Shown: positions 29,897-39,357, counted from the first letter of the stretch. The stretch: 64,000 nucleotides of DNA from CAZELM01 sp964512995 (GCA_964512995.1 CAZELM010000027.1:1-64000), one strand, 5' to 3'. Numbers and translations: made by a program. Notes: generated by a model not told the origin, from the letters alone.

Positions 29897-32218
29897 TTAC
29901 CCACATTCTGAGTATCCACAACTTCGGCATGTTTCGCAACCATTGAGGTATTCGATGAGACCTCCACAATCCGGGCAGGCTCCCCGTCCATTCTCATAAG
30001 AGATTTCCATATCCGTTTTGGATTCACGGACATAGGCCTGAAGCGCTTTGGCGATCGCGTCGGAACACGAGAGGATCTTGTTGGGACCCAGACCATGCGC
30101 TTTATGGCATGTGATTCCGATCAACTGGCGAATGATATTTTTGGGATCAATGCCGGAGCGAAGCCCAAGAGAGCATAAACGGGCGGTGGATTGCGTCTGA
30201 GATGCCACGCATCCTCCAGCTTTGCCGATTTGTGCAAAAACCTCGAATGGGCGTCCATTTTCATCTTTATTGATTGTGACATACAAACTGCCACATCCCG
30301 TTTCGATTTTCATCGTGCGGCCATTCACCCAGACCGGTCGTGGCCGTGGCGTTATCGTTTTTTGTTTCGGTGCCTCTACGGTCGCCTGTTCCGTTGAACC
30401 GGTGGATAACACCTGGTGCATCCGGCTGCCATCCCGATAGACCGTAATCCCTTTACATCCAAGCTGATAAGCCAGTTCGTAGGCTGTCCGTACATCGTCT
30501 TCTGTCGCGTGTTTCGAAAAGTTGATCGTTTTGGAGACCGCATTGTCGGTGTGTTCCTGAAATGCTGCCTGCATCCGGACGTGCCAATCGGGAGAGACAT
30601 CATGAGCTGTGACAAATAGATTCTTTATCGGTTCCGGTATTTCCGGAAGTGATTGAAGCGTTCCCGTGGTCGATATTTCTTCGAGGATTTGCTTCGAGTA
30701 GAATCCCTCTTCCTTGGCAATGCGTTGAAAGAGCGGATGTACTTCCATCAATTCCTGACCATCCAATATCCGCCGTTTATATACAATCGAATACAAAGGC
30801 TCCACGCCACTGGAGCAGCCGGCGATGATGGAGAGTGTTCCGGTGGGTGCAATGGTTGTGACTGTGGCATTACGTATGGGTAATTCGTCCGGGCGATCCC
30901 ATTTTGAGTTTTGATAATTCGGGAAAGCGCCACGTTGCCGAGCCAGTTGACGGGATGCCTGAAGTGCCGTCTCATGAATGAACTTCATCACTTCCGACGC
31001 TGTCGCAATGGCTTCTTCCGAATGATACGGGATACCCAGTTGGATGAGCATGTCTGCAAATCCCATGACACCCAGTCCGATTTTACGATTACCCAATGTC
31101 TGGTTCCGGATCTCCTCCAATGGATATTGATTCACATCGATCACATCATCCAGGAAGCGGACAGCCGTTTCTACAATTTTCCCAAGTTTTCGAAAGTCAA
31201 TCACACTTCGGTTATTTTGTATCGTGACAAATTTGGACAGATTGATCGATCCCAGATTACACGATTCATAAGGCAAAAGGGGTTGTTCTCCACAGGGATT
31301 CGTGGATTCAATTGCACCGACGTGAGGCGTTGGATTATCTTTATTGATGCGATCCAGAAATACAATCCCAGGTTCTCCGTTTTTCCATGCCTGATGGACG
31401 ATTTTTTCGAAAACCTTTCGTGCTTCCAGTGTCCCTTGAACGTTAGTCGTTCTGGGATTGATCAATGAATAGGATGTGTTATGCTGAACCGCCTCCATGA
31501 ATGAATCAGTGATCGCTACGGAAATATTGAAGTTTTTCAATCGGTCTGTATCATTTTTTCCGGAAATGAACTCAAGGATGTCCGGATGATCAACCCGCAG
31601 AATCGCCATGTTCGCTCCACGCCGTGTGCCTCCCTGCTTGATGGCTTCCGTGGCGGCATCAAAAACAGACATGAATGACACCGGTCCACTGGCGACGCCA
31701 TTCGTGGTTTTTACCCGATCATCTTTGGGACGTATTCTGGAAAAACTGAATCCGGTCCCTCCACCCGATTTATGAATCAAAGCTGTATCCCGGACAGTAT
31801 CAAAAATGGATTGGATGGAATCTTTGACCGGGAGCACGAAACAGGCGGATAGTTGCTGCAACTCCCGGCCCGCATTCATCAACGTGGGTGAATTGGGCAG
31901 GAACTCCAGATTAACCATTATCCGGAAAAATTCTGTTTCCCAATAGGGAACGGCGTCCCGCCCGCAAAATGTTTCCTCCGCTGCAGCAATATTGTGAGCC
32001 ACCCTGCGAAACATTTCCACGGGAGTTTCCAGAATGGTTCCATTCTCATCCCGCAACAGGTAACGCTTCTTCAAAACAACTTTGGCATTTTCTGTCAAGG
32101 GGATCATGAAGTCATCCGGCGTGGATGGCGCACCTTCACCCCACGGGAACAGGTGATCAGACGAGCTGGTAATTGGAGTTCTCTTATTGAGGTCAGCATT
32201 GTTAGATGGAATATTCAT
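29897..32218 (-). CDS. nrdJ: Adenosylcobalamin-dependent (class II) ribonucleotide reductase
   Basis: 773 residues. It reduces ribonucleotides to deoxyribonucleotides with a B12-generated radical and needs no oxygen. Key motifs: SGGGTGFSFSRIRP, GTRRGANMAIL, the active-site loop NPCGEQPLLPYESCNLGSINL (split near residue 310) with Asn, Cys and Glu, and APTGTLSIIAGCSSGVEP near residue 455. The C-terminus ends with two CxxC pairs (CPDCGG and CETCRSCG), the redox or zinc tail usual for long NrdJ proteins. No nrdB-like small subunit is nearby, as expected for class II. A perfect inverted repeat lies 33 bases upstream. Confidence 0.93.
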   Translation of the reverse strand: MNIPSNNADLNKRTPITSSSDHLFPWGEGAPSTPDDFMIPLTENAKVVLKKRYLLRDENGTILETPVEMFRRVAHNIAAAEETFCGRDAVPYWETEFFRIMVNLEFLPNSPTLMNAGRELQQLSACFVLPVKDSIQSIFDTVRDTALIHKSGGGTGFSFSRIRPKDDRVKTTNGVASGPVSFMSVFDAATEAIKQGGTRRGANMAILRVDHPDILEFISGKNDTDRLKNFNISVAITDSFMEAVQHNTSYSLINPRTTNVQGTLEARKVFEKIVHQAWKNGEPGIVFLDRINKDNPTPHVGAIESTNPCGEQPLLPYESCNLGSINLSKFVTIQNNRSVIDFRKLGKIVETAVRFLDDVIDVNQYPLEEIRNQTLGNRKIGLGVMGFADMLIQLGIPYHSEEAIATASEVMKFIHETALQASRQLARQRGAFPNYQNSKWDRPDELPIRNATVTTIAPTGTLSIIAGCSSGVEPLYSIVYKRRILDGQELMEVHPLFQRIAKEEGFYSKQILEEISTTGTLQSLPEIPEPIKNLFVTAHDVSPDWHVRMQAAFQEHTDNAVSKTINFSKHATEDDVRTAYELAYQLGCKGITVYRDGSRMHQVLSTGSTEQATVEAPKQKTITPRPRPVWVNGRTMKIETGCGSLYVTINKDENGRPFEVFAQIGKAGGCVASQTQSTARLCSLGLRSGIDPKNIIRQLIGITCHKAHGLGPNKILSCSDAIAKALQAYVRESKTDMEISYENGRGACPDCGGLIEYLNGCETCRSCGYSECG

Positions 32219-32820
32219 AGCATTCTCCCAGAATATTTATTTGATGGAATAAATTGACTTCAATCAATTTATAGTATCAAGAAAATTCTATACCACAAAA
32301 TTTAGCATAAAGTGCATTGAAATTTTGATGAAACAGATGATGAATATCCTCATGGATGGATGATTGTATATCAAAATGAATGCGTTGCAGGTGGATGCAA
32401 TCATCGGGGCAGACCCGCATGATTTCCTCTTCCGTCATCTTTCAATTTTGGATTCTAATTTGAGCCTATCGATCATCTCCTTGTGTTTAAAGACTCTTAA
32501 TTTGTTCACGGGAGAAAGAATGAGAATCAGTACTCGATCATCCGGTAACGCGAACTTTTGTGCCGCTTCAAAACCAGCCTGACGTTGAGACCGGAACTTG
32601 TGCGAATGATGAACATCAGCTATTTGATAGATCGGGAGATGGCTTTTTTCAATTCTGAGTTTTCAATTGGGAACACCACTGCATTCCATTCGATTCATTT
32701 CGATGCGGAACCAATCGATCGGAAACCAGGAAATGCGTTGGCTGGCGAACGTCACCTGATTTGCATGGCTGCGAAATGGAATTACACGCATTTCAATAGG
32801 TGAATATTGGGAAAATGTGA
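32219..32820. other. Intergenic region with no supported gene
   Basis: About 600 bases between nrdJ and the Clp-N-like gene. Apart from the inverted repeat at 32251-32270 I see only short open frames without ribosome sites. I looked for a cobalamin riboswitch and found no recognisable B12 box. Confidence 0.45.
32251..32270. promoter_or_regulatory. Perfect inverted repeat upstream of nrdJ
   Basis: AAATTGA, six bases, TCAATTT: a 7-bp perfect dyad 33 bases before the nrdJ start codon. It may be an operator. It does not match the NrdR box consensus that I know. Confidence 0.35.
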
Positions 32821-33831
32821 TTATTTTTCCCTTGAATTTATTGTGTTTGAAAAAAACGAAGGGGGAGCTGGATTGGAACTGCCCTCGTTATTGCTCATGG
32901 CGGACTGGATTGACTTCTGGTGGTCATAATATTCGAACAGATGCCTGCGAAGGTCCAGATAGTCCAGGGACAGACCTTTCGCGACCTGCTCAGGATATAA
33001 CTGAGCCATGGCAATACAAAGGTGTGTCAGCCCCATTTCATCGTGACCAAAAAGGTATGCTTCCTGGATGGCAATACTGAAAAGCTTTTGGACGTCGGGC
33101 GAGAACACAAACAAATCATTCATGAATGGTTCTTTGCCTGTCAGATCAGCGGCAACCAATGTCTTGACAATATTTAAATCAAATAATGACTTGTCGATGG
33201 GAGTCACATCGATGACGTTTCGCAACGTGAGAAATGTCAAGGATAGCAGAAGATGTGAAAATCCGATCCGGTTATTTTTAAATGTACGGCTGAGTTCCAT
33301 GGAGTGTTTAATGATTTTGGTGAGGTCAGGAGTAAAATGATCGGACAATCGAAGCAGTCTGAGGTCGATACTGGGCCGAAGTTCCACAACTTCATTGGGC
33401 GTATCGATATCCCCATATTCCTTGACCTCTTCCTGCAGAATTTCCAGATCCATGCTCCAATTTTTTAACAGATATTGTGAAATCTGGGATCCAGAATCCA
33501 TTATTCCCAATAAAATCAATGCGCTGCTGATCTGTTTGAACTGGAATGAATCAGCATAAATAAAGGCACGTTCAATCGCTTTTTTAGCATGGTCATCGAA
33601 TCCTTCGAGGTCCAGTTCGCTTTCATTCGGGATTAATTTCGCCTGGAGTTCTTGTTTCATCAAGCCCAGTATGGGACGGTTTGCCATCATCAATGGCCAT
33701 GCCAGGCAACTTTCCCGATGTATCATGATCTGAAGAATATGTTCGTTTGTGATATACGAATGATTCAGAAGCGATGTCAATTCTCTCGCTTCTGTGATAA
33801 TCTCTTTTGCAGTTTCCGTTAAATTATCCAA
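32821..33831 (-). CDS. Clp N-domain repeat protein without ATPase
   Basis: 336 residues. Four helical half-repeats start near residues 5, 80, 176 and 255, each of the form (alpha-helix)-A-x-x-(F/H)-x-x-I-(T/G/S)-x-x-(H/A)-(I/L)-L. They resemble the half-repeats of the ClpA/ClpB/ClpC N-terminal substrate-binding domain, making two tandem Clp_N domains. No AAA+ module is present. Such proteins may be adaptors or ClpS-like competitors, but the function is unproven. The N-terminal Met is followed by DNLTETAKEIITEA. Confidence 0.65.
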   Translation of the reverse strand: MDNLTETAKEIITEARELTSLLNHSYITNEHILQIMIHRESCLAWPLMMANRPILGLMKQELQAKLIPNESELDLEGFDDHAKKAIERAFIYADSFQFKQISSALILLGIMDSGSQISQYLLKNWSMDLEILQEEVKEYGDIDTPNEVVELRPSIDLRLLRLSDHFTPDLTKIIKHSMELSRTFKNNRIGFSHLLLSLTFLTLRNVIDVTPIDKSLFDLNIVKTLVAADLTGKEPFMNDLFVFSPDVQKLFSIAIQEAYLFGHDEMGLTHLCIAMAQLYPEQVAKGLSLDYLDLRRHLFEYYDHQKSIQSAMSNNEGSSNPAPPSFFSNTINSREK

Positions 33832-34178
33832 CCTTCACCTATCCTCTCCAGGTCGTTGATTCATGGAATTTATACACCATTTTATCAGAATCTCTCAAGA
33901 GAATAGTCAAATCATTTTGGAGTCCTCGATTCAGATTCGCAAATGATAATCGATAATCCAGCCATCCTCAAAGCAATACCAGCCAATTTCCAACTCGATT
34001 AGCCTGCTGTCTCGTTTTTTTAATGGCTGCCGGATCTCTCTTCGGACGTTCGAATCTTGACTCTCTGTTCCGGCAGACGATATACATCTCAATGGAGCGT
34101 GCTTTTTTTCATTAAAAAAACATCCCGTGCATCCAAAGGCACACCTGGTTCGTAAGATATCCTCCAGGGAGGTTTAGG
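33832..34178. other. Divergent intergenic region
   Basis: About 350 bases between the Clp-N gene and the membrane-protein gene; it contains the promoter at 34057-34086 and nothing else that I recognise. Confidence 0.45.
34057..34086 (+). promoter_or_regulatory. Sigma70-like promoter for the 34179 operon
   Basis: TTGACT and TATACA are separated by 18 bases, about 90 bases before the TTG start at 34179. Confidence 0.5.
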
Positions 34179-35732
34179 TTGACATCTCCTGTTTTTGATT
34201 CACATTCTCCATCCGTTTCCCGGATGATGTGGCTCGGAATGTTTCTGACGATGTTTGGAGCTTATCTGGTGACATCCGGCGGGCATATTTATGTCAAAGA
34301 TGGTGGCGCTATGTATTTTATGTCGTGTTCCATGCTGGATCGCGGATGGTTTGATGTGGAAATCAATGCCAACACACTGGGTGGCCGGACCGGAGCGGAT
34401 GGGAAGTACTACACGCCGTTTGGTTTCATGCAGCCTTTGCTGGCTGTCCCATTTATCGCGTTTGGGAGGATGCTCATCCCTTGGGCGCAGGCTTATTACA
34501 TTCCTGCGATGACTGCGACCTGGTTCAATGCCATGGTGACCGCTGCATTGATCACTCTGATGGCTCGATTTTTTCTGGACTTGAAAGCGCCACTCCACCG
34601 GGCGATCTGGGCTGGAGTGGCAATCGGGTTTTCCTCTCCATTCTGGGTATACTCCCGAACATTTTTTTCCGAACCGCTCGCGACTCTGGGAACACTCGCC
34701 TCGGCCTGGGAACTCCATCAATACCATCGATCAACCAAAGTCAGGCATCTGATCCGATCCGGTTTGTGGATCAGCGGCGTACTCCTCGTCCGACCCCTGT
34801 CCGGTGTTGCATTGCCCGTTCTGTTTTTGTATCTGGCATTGATCGAAAACGAATCAGTGAAACAGGGACTGAAATCCGTCACCGCAAAACCCTTTATGAT
34901 TTTTGGCCTGATGTTGGTCTTGGGAGTTGGATTGCTGCTGACATACAATGTCGTCCGTTTCGGTTCCATCCTGGAGACAGGATACGATCTGCTGCCCAAT
35001 GGCAAACCCCGGAACTTCACTTTGGAGCCGACCATTGGACTCAGCGTTCTTCTGCTGGCACCCGGCAAGAGCATCTTCATTTTTACCCCTCTGGTCATTG
35101 CCGCCATCGCCGGATTGTTTCTCTGGAGGAGGCGAATCGCTCTTCAGCCGGAGTTTCACCTGATCTGGTTGACTCCCGTGATGTTTATCGTGGTGCTGTG
35201 CCGTTGGGCGGAGGTGGAAGGCGGAGTAACCTGGGGGCCTCGCCTGGCCATGCCGGGCATCCCTATTCTGCTGCTCGCACTCGCACCATTGCTTCGCGGA
35301 GGGAAATGGACGGTTGGTTTTCTTGTTCTGCTGACGATCATCGGGATTGGTGTGCAAATGACCGGAATCACCGTCAATTTTTCAGCCTATATCGCGGATC
35401 ATGTTCGCGATTACTTCGGGTCCACCGATGGGGAAAATCGCCATTACCGGTTTGATTTCAATCCATTTCCCGGCCATCTCGCCCTGCTTCGGGACTACAT
35501 TCGTGCATTGCCCACAATAGAGCCTTTGTCGGAAGATGTCGCACGTTCCCATCGATCGCTCGTTCAGATCAATTATCATGGACAATTGGATTTCTGGTGG
35601 CTTCATCTGTGGCGGGACCGGATCCCGATGCGTTTCATTCTGACATTCGTCTGGATTCAGCTCGGTTTACTGTTTACCGGAATATTCATTATGGCAAAGG
35701 AGTTCCGCAGATATCGGCAAGGTAACGGATGA
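34179..35732 (+). CDS. Polytopic membrane protein, glycosyltransferase-like, paralogue of the 21420 gene
   Basis: 517 residues from a TTG start supported by AGGGAGG at 34166-34172. About ten membrane segments. The loop with YYTPFGFMQPLL near residue 87 corresponds to the PRQNFLQSYL loop of the 21420 protein. The late GKSIFIFTPLV and WGPRLAMPGIP segments are also shared. These resemble GT-C membrane transferases, but no catalytic signature can be named. The stop overlaps the start of the phosphoesterase gene as ATGA, so the two are coupled. Confidence 0.6.
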   Translation: MTSPVFDSHSPSVSRMMWLGMFLTMFGAYLVTSGGHIYVKDGGAMYFMSCSMLDRGWFDVEINANTLGGRTGADGKYYTPFGFMQPLLAVPFIAFGRMLIPWAQAYYIPAMTATWFNAMVTAALITLMARFFLDLKAPLHRAIWAGVAIGFSSPFWVYSRTFFSEPLATLGTLASAWELHQYHRSTKVRHLIRSGLWISGVLLVRPLSGVALPVLFLYLALIENESVKQGLKSVTAKPFMIFGLMLVLGVGLLLTYNVVRFGSILETGYDLLPNGKPRNFTLEPTIGLSVLLLAPGKSIFIFTPLVIAAIAGLFLWRRRIALQPEFHLIWLTPVMFIVVLCRWAEVEGGVTWGPRLAMPGIPILLLALAPLLRGGKWTVGFLVLLTIIGIGVQMTGITVNFSAYIADHVRDYFGSTDGENRHYRFDFNPFPGHLALLRDYIRALPTIEPLSEDVARSHRSLVQINYHGQLDFWWLHLWRDRIPMRFILTFVWIQLGLLFTGIFIMAKEFRRYRQGNG

Positions 35733-37075
35733 TGGCGGACCATATCTTAGCCATGATACTGGATATGCTCGCAGGCGGACTGACATTTTTCTTTGTGTTC
35801 AACCGGTTCATCCTGCGCATGACACAGGGACCGCTCAAAACGATGACCACCTATGTCACATTGGTCCTGTTAACGGTTGGTCCGGGCGTTGTGGGATGGT
35901 GGCATGGGCTTTCCCGGCATCTCATTCTCAGTCTGGGGCTGCTCCTGATCGTTTTTATCGGAGAATTCCGGCGCCGATCCTGGCAACGGAATCATCGCGT
36001 TCATCCGGAAGCAGAATGGGATGCGATCTCGAATGCTGACGGGTTTCGATTCATCACGACAGATCACCTAAAAATTCGCAATTATCGCATTCCATTGCCG
36101 GATTGGCCTCGGGAGCGCACCCGGATCGTTCATATCAGCGATCTTCATATCGACCACGCATTACCGTTGTCATACTATGAAAAAGCGTTTGAAGCGGTCA
36201 ATCGGCTGCATCCGGATCTGCTGTTTCTGACCGGGGACTTTGTCGATCGGGCGGATCGTCTGATGGATGCATTGCATCTGTTTCGGGAGCTGAAACCAGC
36301 GATCGGTTGTTATGCGGTTCTGGGGAATCATGACTACTGGGCCGGAGAGACCCAGATTCGCCAACTCCTTCAGCAGGCTGGAATCACGGTGATCAGCGGA
36401 GAGTCCCGGATGGTTGGGATTGCCGAGGATATATCCATTCCGATCTGCGGAACCGAATTTCCATGGGGGCCGATGTTTCCAGCGGATGCCGTTCCGGTGG
36501 ATGATTGCCCGATCCAGATCGTTCTTACCCATACACCGGATAATTTTTTTCAGTTTGTCGATGGAGCCGGTTATAAATCCGTTGAACATCGGCATTGGAC
36601 TTCATTATCGGAATATCTCTCCGGGAGCGGGAAGAAAAACCGCACCAACAGCTCTGCCGGTTTCCGGGAATTCTCCTCTCGTTCTTGCACTGCAACGGAG
36701 AATCCGTCTGCGGGTGGCCGATTCGAGTCACGGTCATATTCCATCGCTGCGAATGATGGGTTGGGAGATATGATTCCCCGGAGTTGTTCAACCGCTTGCC
36801 TGGACCACCGTTCCGGGAGGGTCTCTTCACTGGCAGTGGAGACCACCCGAACGTGTCTGGTGTTTGCCGGACATCTCCATGGCGGACAATGGAGATTGCC
36901 GATAGTGGGTTCACTGGTATCTCCATCCAATTACGGCCGACTGCTGGATCATGGACATTTCAAAGTCGGCGATTCGCATCTGTTTGTCACATCCGGTCTG
37001 GGCACGATATGGATGCCGGTTCGGATTTTATGCGAGCCTGAAATTCTGGTAGTGGATATTGTACCGTCCGAATAG
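35729..37075 (+). CDS. Membrane-anchored metallophosphoesterase (YkuE-like) with an insertion
   Basis: 448 residues. Two or three N-terminal membrane segments precede a calcineurin-type phosphoesterase domain. Its metal ligands are HISDLHID (about 132-139), GDFVDR, GNHDYW, LTHTPDN and GHLHGGQ (around 380). In most relatives the last two motifs are close together. Here about 90 Ser/Arg-rich residues lie between them, encoded at roughly 36575-36850. Similar enzymes hydrolyse UDP-2,3-diacylglucosamine or other phosphoesters. The gene overlaps the upstream membrane-protein gene by four bases and ends four bases before the convergent kinase gene. Confidence 0.8.
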   Translation: MMADHILAMILDMLAGGLTFFFVFNRFILRMTQGPLKTMTTYVTLVLLTVGPGVVGWWHGLSRHLILSLGLLLIVFIGEFRRRSWQRNHRVHPEAEWDAISNADGFRFITTDHLKIRNYRIPLPDWPRERTRIVHISDLHIDHALPLSYYEKAFEAVNRLHPDLLFLTGDFVDRADRLMDALHLFRELKPAIGCYAVLGNHDYWAGETQIRQLLQQAGITVISGESRMVGIAEDISIPICGTEFPWGPMFPADAVPVDDCPIQIVLTHTPDNFFQFVDGAGYKSVEHRHWTSLSEYLSGSGKKNRTNSSAGFREFSSRSCTATENPSAGGRFESRSYSIAANDGLGDMIPRSCSTACLDHRSGRVSSLAVETTRTCLVFAGHLHGGQWRLPIVGSLVSPSNYGRLLDHGHFKVGDSHLFVTSGLGTIWMPVRILCEPEILVVDIVPSE

Positions 37076-37079
37076 CAGA

Positions 37080-38375
37080 TTACCGATGGGATTCTTTATA
37101 GTGATGCAGAGCAGTCAACAGGGCATTGGGATTATCATACCGGTCGAGAACCCGGCGGCGGATCAGTTTGTTGATGATGGCGCAGAAATCCGATGAGAGC
37201 CCGGGTATGGAACCGGGATCGAGTTCCGCTTCCGGATCTTCCACTCGAGCTAGCATGGTGGTGTATGCCGTGGATCGTTCATACGGATTGATGCCAGCGA
37301 CGGCATGAAACAAGGTCAAGCCAAGCGAATACAGATCGGAGCGGATATCCACCGGCTGGATATCCATCGCCTGCTCCGGAGAAATATATCCGGGCGTTCC
37401 CACGACATGACCGATCGTTGTGGCGGACCGATCGATCAGTTTCTTGGAGATCCCCATATCTCCGAGCTTGCTGTGCCAGTCGGCCATCACAAAAATATTG
37501 CTCGGTTTGACATCCCGATGGAGAACATCATGTTTATGGAGATGATCCAGCGCTTTGCCGATATCCTCCAGAATGATCATCGCTTCGTGTTCCTTCAGAC
37601 GATAGCCGCTTTTGATGAAGATATGGAGTGTCTGACCGGGAACAAACTCCATGATTTCGTACAGACCTTCTTTGAAGCGCTTGACCTCCAGAATCTGCAC
37701 GAGATTGGGATGCTGCAACTCCAGTCCGATCATGCTTCCGCGAAAAAACCGCTGGATCTCCCGCGAGTTGACGATGGCATTGGGATTGAGCACTTTGATT
37801 GCAACGATTTCACCCGTGGCGTTATGGATGGCGCGGTGTACGGTGCCAGTGGAGCCGGTTCCCAGTGTCTCCAGAATCGAATATCCGGGGATGATGGATG
37901 TTTCAACAGAGGGGATGTTCGATGGGCTATTCGGTTCGAGCGGGATGGTCCGGATTTTTCCCAATAGCACTTTCACTTTGGCGCGCAGCAGTCCGGGTGG
38001 ACAGGGTTTGGGGAGATAATCATTGGCTCCCGCCTCGAATGCCTGGATGATGGAGGTCTCGGTGGCGTCGCTGGAGTAGAACAGGATGGGGATTGTCCGG
38101 CCGAGTTTTTCCCGCAGGAGCCGGCAGGTCTGGATGCCATCCTGCCCCTTCAGTTCCATCGACAGAAGAATCAGATTGGGTTTTGTCTTTTCGGTGATCT
38201 GCAGGACGCGGTCGCTGTCCGGAGTGGTCACCACATGATAGCCGGCTTCCCGTAAAATGGCCGAAGATGTTCGCAGACCGATCAGATCGATATCGGCAAC
38301 GAGGATCCGTGGGGGGTCATGATGGAGCGCATCCTGATCCCAGGTTTCGGAATGATGAATGTTCATGATAGCCAT
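37080..38375 (-). CDS. Receiver-domain Ser/Thr protein kinase (receiver lacks the phosphoacceptor Asp)
   Basis: 431 residues from the ATG at 38375, which follows GGAGAGGAG. The open frame extends 430 bases upstream, but that part reads through low-complexity DNA and is not credible. The N-terminal receiver-like domain (about 17-140) has LVADID and the conserved YLPKPC Lys, but the expected Asp in the LLD strand is Ser (ILLSMELKGQDG). The kinase domain (about 170-430) has VAIKVL, the catalytic loop HRDVKPSN, DMG instead of DFG, and GTPGYISPEQ. All catalytic residues needed for activity are present. It may respond to a partner instead of to phosphorylation. Confidence 0.85.
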   Translation of the reverse strand: MAIMNIHHSETWDQDALHHDPPRILVADIDLIGLRTSSAILREAGYHVVTTPDSDRVLQITEKTKPNLILLSMELKGQDGIQTCRLLREKLGRTIPILFYSSDATETSIIQAFEAGANDYLPKPCPPGLLRAKVKVLLGKIRTIPLEPNSPSNIPSVETSIIPGYSILETLGTGSTGTVHRAIHNATGEIVAIKVLNPNAIVNSREIQRFFRGSMIGLELQHPNLVQILEVKRFKEGLYEIMEFVPGQTLHIFIKSGYRLKEHEAMIILEDIGKALDHLHKHDVLHRDVKPSNIFVMADWHSKLGDMGISKKLIDRSATTIGHVVGTPGYISPEQAMDIQPVDIRSDLYSLGLTLFHAVAGINPYERSTAYTTMLARVEDPEAELDPGSIPGLSSDFCAIINKLIRRRVLDRYDNPNALLTALHHYKESHR

Positions 38376-38395
38376 GTTCTCCTCTCCATGAATTG

Positions 38396-38424
38396 ATTCT
38401 ATCGTAACTTCCAGGGAATTTAAA
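38396..38424 (-). promoter_or_regulatory. Promoter candidate for the receiver-kinase gene
   Basis: On the minus strand TTTAAA and TAGAAT are separated by 17 bases, about 20 bases upstream of the chosen start codon. Confidence 0.4.
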
Positions 38425-38578
38425 CGGACAAATTCTGAGAGGGTGTTGACAGAATCTTTTCGGGTGCTCCCCATGCATTTGGTTATCAGACGAAACACGT
38501 GATTGCAGATTCCTTCTTTACCCTCTCCCCCCGGGAGAGGATCGTCGGCTGATCCAACACGGACCGATCCATCACCAT

Positions 38579-38620
38579 GGCCGGCGGGGTGAGGGAAACA
38601 TGTCCAAACCCTCATTCTGC
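38579..38620. repeat. Dispersed GC-rich repeat, copy A
   Basis: Starts GGCCGGCGGGGTGAGGG and ends CCCTCATTCTGC. It aligns with 47224-47266 over the whole 42-43 bases with one gap. It is preceded by CTCTCCCCCCGGGAGAGG, a hairpin-forming block. These are features of dispersed intergenic repeats. Confidence 0.6.
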
Positions 38621-38856
38621 TACCAACATCAACACCGACCCGGACATCCACGCCAACCCCCTCGTCAACATCAACCCCCACTCGGACGCCGACCAATACG
38701 CACACCCCCACGCGAACCCCCACCCGGACGCCGACCTCCCCGGAATCAACCGCCACACCCACGCGCACCCGAACACCTTCTCCAACACCAACTGCTCCGA
38801 CAAGCACTCCGGGACCCTTCTGTTCATGTCACGGGACACCGTTAAAGAAACTATAA
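38593..38856 (+). pseudogene. Thr-Pro-rich linker remnant of a secreted protein
   Basis: In one plus-strand frame the 264 bases from after a TGA at 38590-38592 to the stop at 38854-38856 read as TPTRTSTPTPSSTSTPTRTP-type sequence ending in FCSCHG. The same Thr-Pro style joins domains in the secreted proteins at 43532 and 45871. There is no start codon or ribosome site, and the 5' side is cut off by the dispersed repeat. It looks like the stump of a larger gene. Confidence 0.5.
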
Positions 38857-38871
38857 TAAAGGAATACCGTT

Positions 38872-39357
38872 ATGAATCTTATCAAGATCGTCGTAGCAGC
38901 CGCTGTGATCTGTTTCTGCATGGTTTTCGCACAGATCACCGCGTCCGAATCCCCTGTCATGCGGGATATTTATGCGTCATCCGGCACCGTGATATCCAGT
39001 GGTGGAACTCCGTCATCCAGCGAAGATTACCATGGGAATTTCTCACTGGCTCAACCCGCAACCATCGGCATCTCCCAATCTGAAGATTACTCCCTGATTG
39101 CAGGATTCTGGCACGTCTCAGCCGTGTGTATCCACAATGGCGATTCGAACCAGGATGGATCGCTGACCGCCGGGGATGCGCAATTGGCCTTTTATATTGC
39201 CATCGGATTCCATCAGCCATCGGTTTCGGAAGAATGTTCCGCTGATTGCAATGGAGATGGTGGGGTTACCGCCGGCGATGCCCAATCCATTTTCTACGCT
39301 GCCATGGGTCTTATGCAATGCGTGGACTCCAGTGCAGTGGTTCCTCCGCATGACTGA
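38872..39357 (+). CDS. Secreted protein with dockerin-like repeat pair
   Basis: 161 residues; AAAGGA precedes the ATG. A signal peptide (IVVAAAVICFCMVFAQITA) is followed by a short linker domain with GGTPSSSEDY. The C-terminus has two F-hand-like loops of the dockerin type, GDSNQDGSLTAGDAQLAF and ADCNGDGGVTAGDAQSIF, with paired Cys around them. Dockerins bind cohesin or mediate calcium-dependent docking, but no cohesin is seen in the window. It may be a short cell-surface module. Confidence 0.75.
   Translation: MNLIKIVVAAAVICFCMVFAQITASESPVMRDIYASSGTVISSGGTPSSSEDYHGNFSLAQPATIGISQSEDYSLIAGFWHVSAVCIHNGDSNQDGSLTAGDAQLAFYIAIGFHQPSVSEECSADCNGDGGVTAGDAQSIFYAAMGLMQCVDSSAVVPPHD

Noticed and set aside
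32219..32820. Cobalamin riboswitch before the B12-dependent reductase
   Set aside because: I found no recognisable B12 box or long structured leader, only a short inverted repeat.
38376..38807. N-terminal extension of the receiver-kinase open frame
   Set aside because: It reads the reverse complement of a Thr-Pro-coding remnant and a GC-rich repeat, giving GV(R/G)VG strings. A start with a good ribosome site exists at 38375.
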